This document shows positions 5,524-6,411 of a DNA stretch of 6,411 bases, piece by piece. Position numbers and translations under genes: made by a program. The DNA is from Bacteroidales bacterium (lineage in GTDB: Bacteria; Bacteroidota; Bacteroidia; Bacteroidales; UBA1402), in the NCBI GenBank assembly GCA_023230125.1, contig JALNXZ010000091.1, positions 1 through 6,411 on the forward strand, read 5' to 3'. The first letter of the stretch is position 1. Each line of letters begins with the position of its first letter. The notes beneath the pieces are model-generated. The model had not been told where the DNA came from, did not search any database, and saw nothing but the letters and a program-made list of their open reading frames with translations.

Positions 5524-6411
5524 ATGATATCTTTCCTCCAACAAACCGCCGAAGATATTTATGCCAAATATGGTGACAATCTTACTTCCATAGCCCTTGT
5601 CTTTCCAAACAACCGCGCCAGGCTTTTTTTCAGTGAACATCTATACAAGGTGGTAGGAAAACCTGTCTGGACTCCTGGATTCATAACCATCAGCGACCTG
5701 TTCAGAGAACAGTCGGATTTGAAGACAGCAGATTCCTTGGCATTGGTCGGATATCTATATCATATCTACATCCGTGAAAGCAGGAAGGAAGAAAGTTTCG
5801 ACGAATTTTACCATTGGGGAGAAATTCTGCTGAGCGATTTTGATGATGTGGATAAAAATCTCGCCGATGCACACCAACTGTTCCGCAACATCAAGGAGCA
5901 GGCCGCCTATACCGATACATTGGAGCACCTGACTGAAGAGCAGGTTGCCTCCATTCGTCTTTTCTTCAAAAATTTCGATCCGGACAGAAAGACAGAACTC
6001 AAACGTCGTTTCATTGAGAATTGGAATATCTTGTACGAAGTGTACGATGGTTTTCAAAAAATGCTGATTGAAAAGCAACTGGCTTACGAAGGGATGCTTT
6101 ATCGCAGGGTCATCGAAAAGCTCAAAACGGAAGGACCCTCCGGTTTCGACTTTGACAAATATGCTTTTGTGGGATTCAACGTACTGAACAAATGCGAAAT
6201 TTCACTCTTTTCACTGCTTCAAAAAGCAGGTAAAGCCTTGTTTTACTGGGATTACGATGTTTTTTACCTCAAAAATCCAAGACATGAAGCCGGACGTTTC
6301 ATGCTGCAAAACCTGGATCAGTTTCCCAATGAATTGGGCAAGACAGGATTCGATGTCTTCGAAAAAACGCCCAAAAACATTCAATTCATTTCTGCCTCCA
6401 CCGAGAACGCC
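5524..6411 (+). CDS. addB: AddB-like PD-(D/E)XK nuclease family protein, N-terminal part (3' end outside window)
   Basis: The frame is open from ATG 5524 through the last base without a stop, giving 296 codons of a longer gene. Seen: near the start ALVFPNNRARLFFSEHLYK (24-42), the Pro-Asn-Asn-Arg segment found in AddB-like proteins. Then WTPGFITISDLF (49-60), FYHWGEILLSDFDDVDKNL (95-113), YEGMLYRRVIE (188-198), FVGFNVLNKCEISLF (215-229) and KALFYWDYDVFYLK (237-250). These blocks are what I recognise from the long (about 950-residue) Bacteroidota proteins annotated as PD-(D/E)XK nuclease family, which carry a degenerate helicase N-terminus and a C-terminal nuclease. No Walker A GxGKT is present in the visible part, consistent with an inactive helicase half. 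The nuclease domain would lie past the window edge and cannot be confirmed. The protein is expected to pair with an AddA subunit for end resection; a matching addA-like gene lies 4.3 kb upstream on the same strand. The ATG is followed immediately by the family N-terminus, and no Shine-Dalgarno site is seen. Confidence 0.85.
   Translation, partial: MISFLQQTAEDIYAKYGDNLTSIALVFPNNRARLFFSEHLYKVVGKPVWTPGFITISDLFREQSDLKTADSLALVGYLYHIYIRESRKEESFDEFYHWGEILLSDFDDVDKNLADAHQLFRNIKEQAAYTDTLEHLTEEQVASIRLFFKNFDPDRKTELKRRFIENWNILYEVYDGFQKMLIEKQLAYEGMLYRRVIEKLKTEGPSGFDFDKYAFVGFNVLNKCEISLFSLLQKAGKALFYWDYDVFYLKNPRHEAGRFMLQNLDQFPNELGKTGFDVFEKTPKNIQFISASTENA

Noticed and set aside
5755..6078. 107-codon minus-strand open frame opposite the addB-like gene
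   Set aside because: The plus-strand frame is open over 888 bases and matches AddB-like blocks, so this is a shadow frame.

Overview
This window is most likely from a Bacteroidota (Bacteroidales-like) chromosome. The protein families and their style fit this: an AddA-type helicase-nuclease and an AddB-like PD-(D/E)XK protein, a short outer-membrane beta-barrel, and a DUF47-PiT pair. No gene has a convincing Shine-Dalgarno site, and a perfect TAnnTTTG promoter element (the Bacteroidota -7 box) lies upstream of the DUF47 gene. Spacers are AT-rich and coding DNA is of moderate GC. I cannot name the genus. I see no rRNA, tRNA, CRISPR array, insertion sequence or phage gene.

Layout, left to right. 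(1) The 3' part of an addA-like gene (+) with helicase motifs V and VI and an intact C-terminal PD-(D/E)XK nuclease domain; its start lies outside the window. (2) Eight bases further, tail to tail, a small secreted 8-strand outer-membrane beta-barrel protein (-). (3) A 322-bp divergent intergenic region with promoters for both flanking genes and an unexplained terminator-like hairpin. (4) A two-gene phosphate-uptake operon (+): a DUF47/PhoU-like accessory protein followed after 18 bases by a PiT inorganic phosphate permease. (5) Converging on it across 26 bases, a 12-TM APC-superfamily amino acid permease of the CAT type (-). (6) A 168-bp divergent spacer. (7) The first 296 codons of an addB-like gene (+), cut by the window end.

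Two processes are represented. The outer genes are the two candidate subunits of an AddAB (RecBCD-like) double-strand-break resection enzyme, here separated by about 4.3 kb of unrelated genes. The inner genes are envelope and nutrient-uptake functions: low-affinity phosphate transport with its regulator, amino acid transport, and a barrel of unknown role. Apart from the split addA/addB arrangement, some promoter-region details and the orphan hairpin, this looks like an ordinary core-genome region. I do not see a convincing new biological system.
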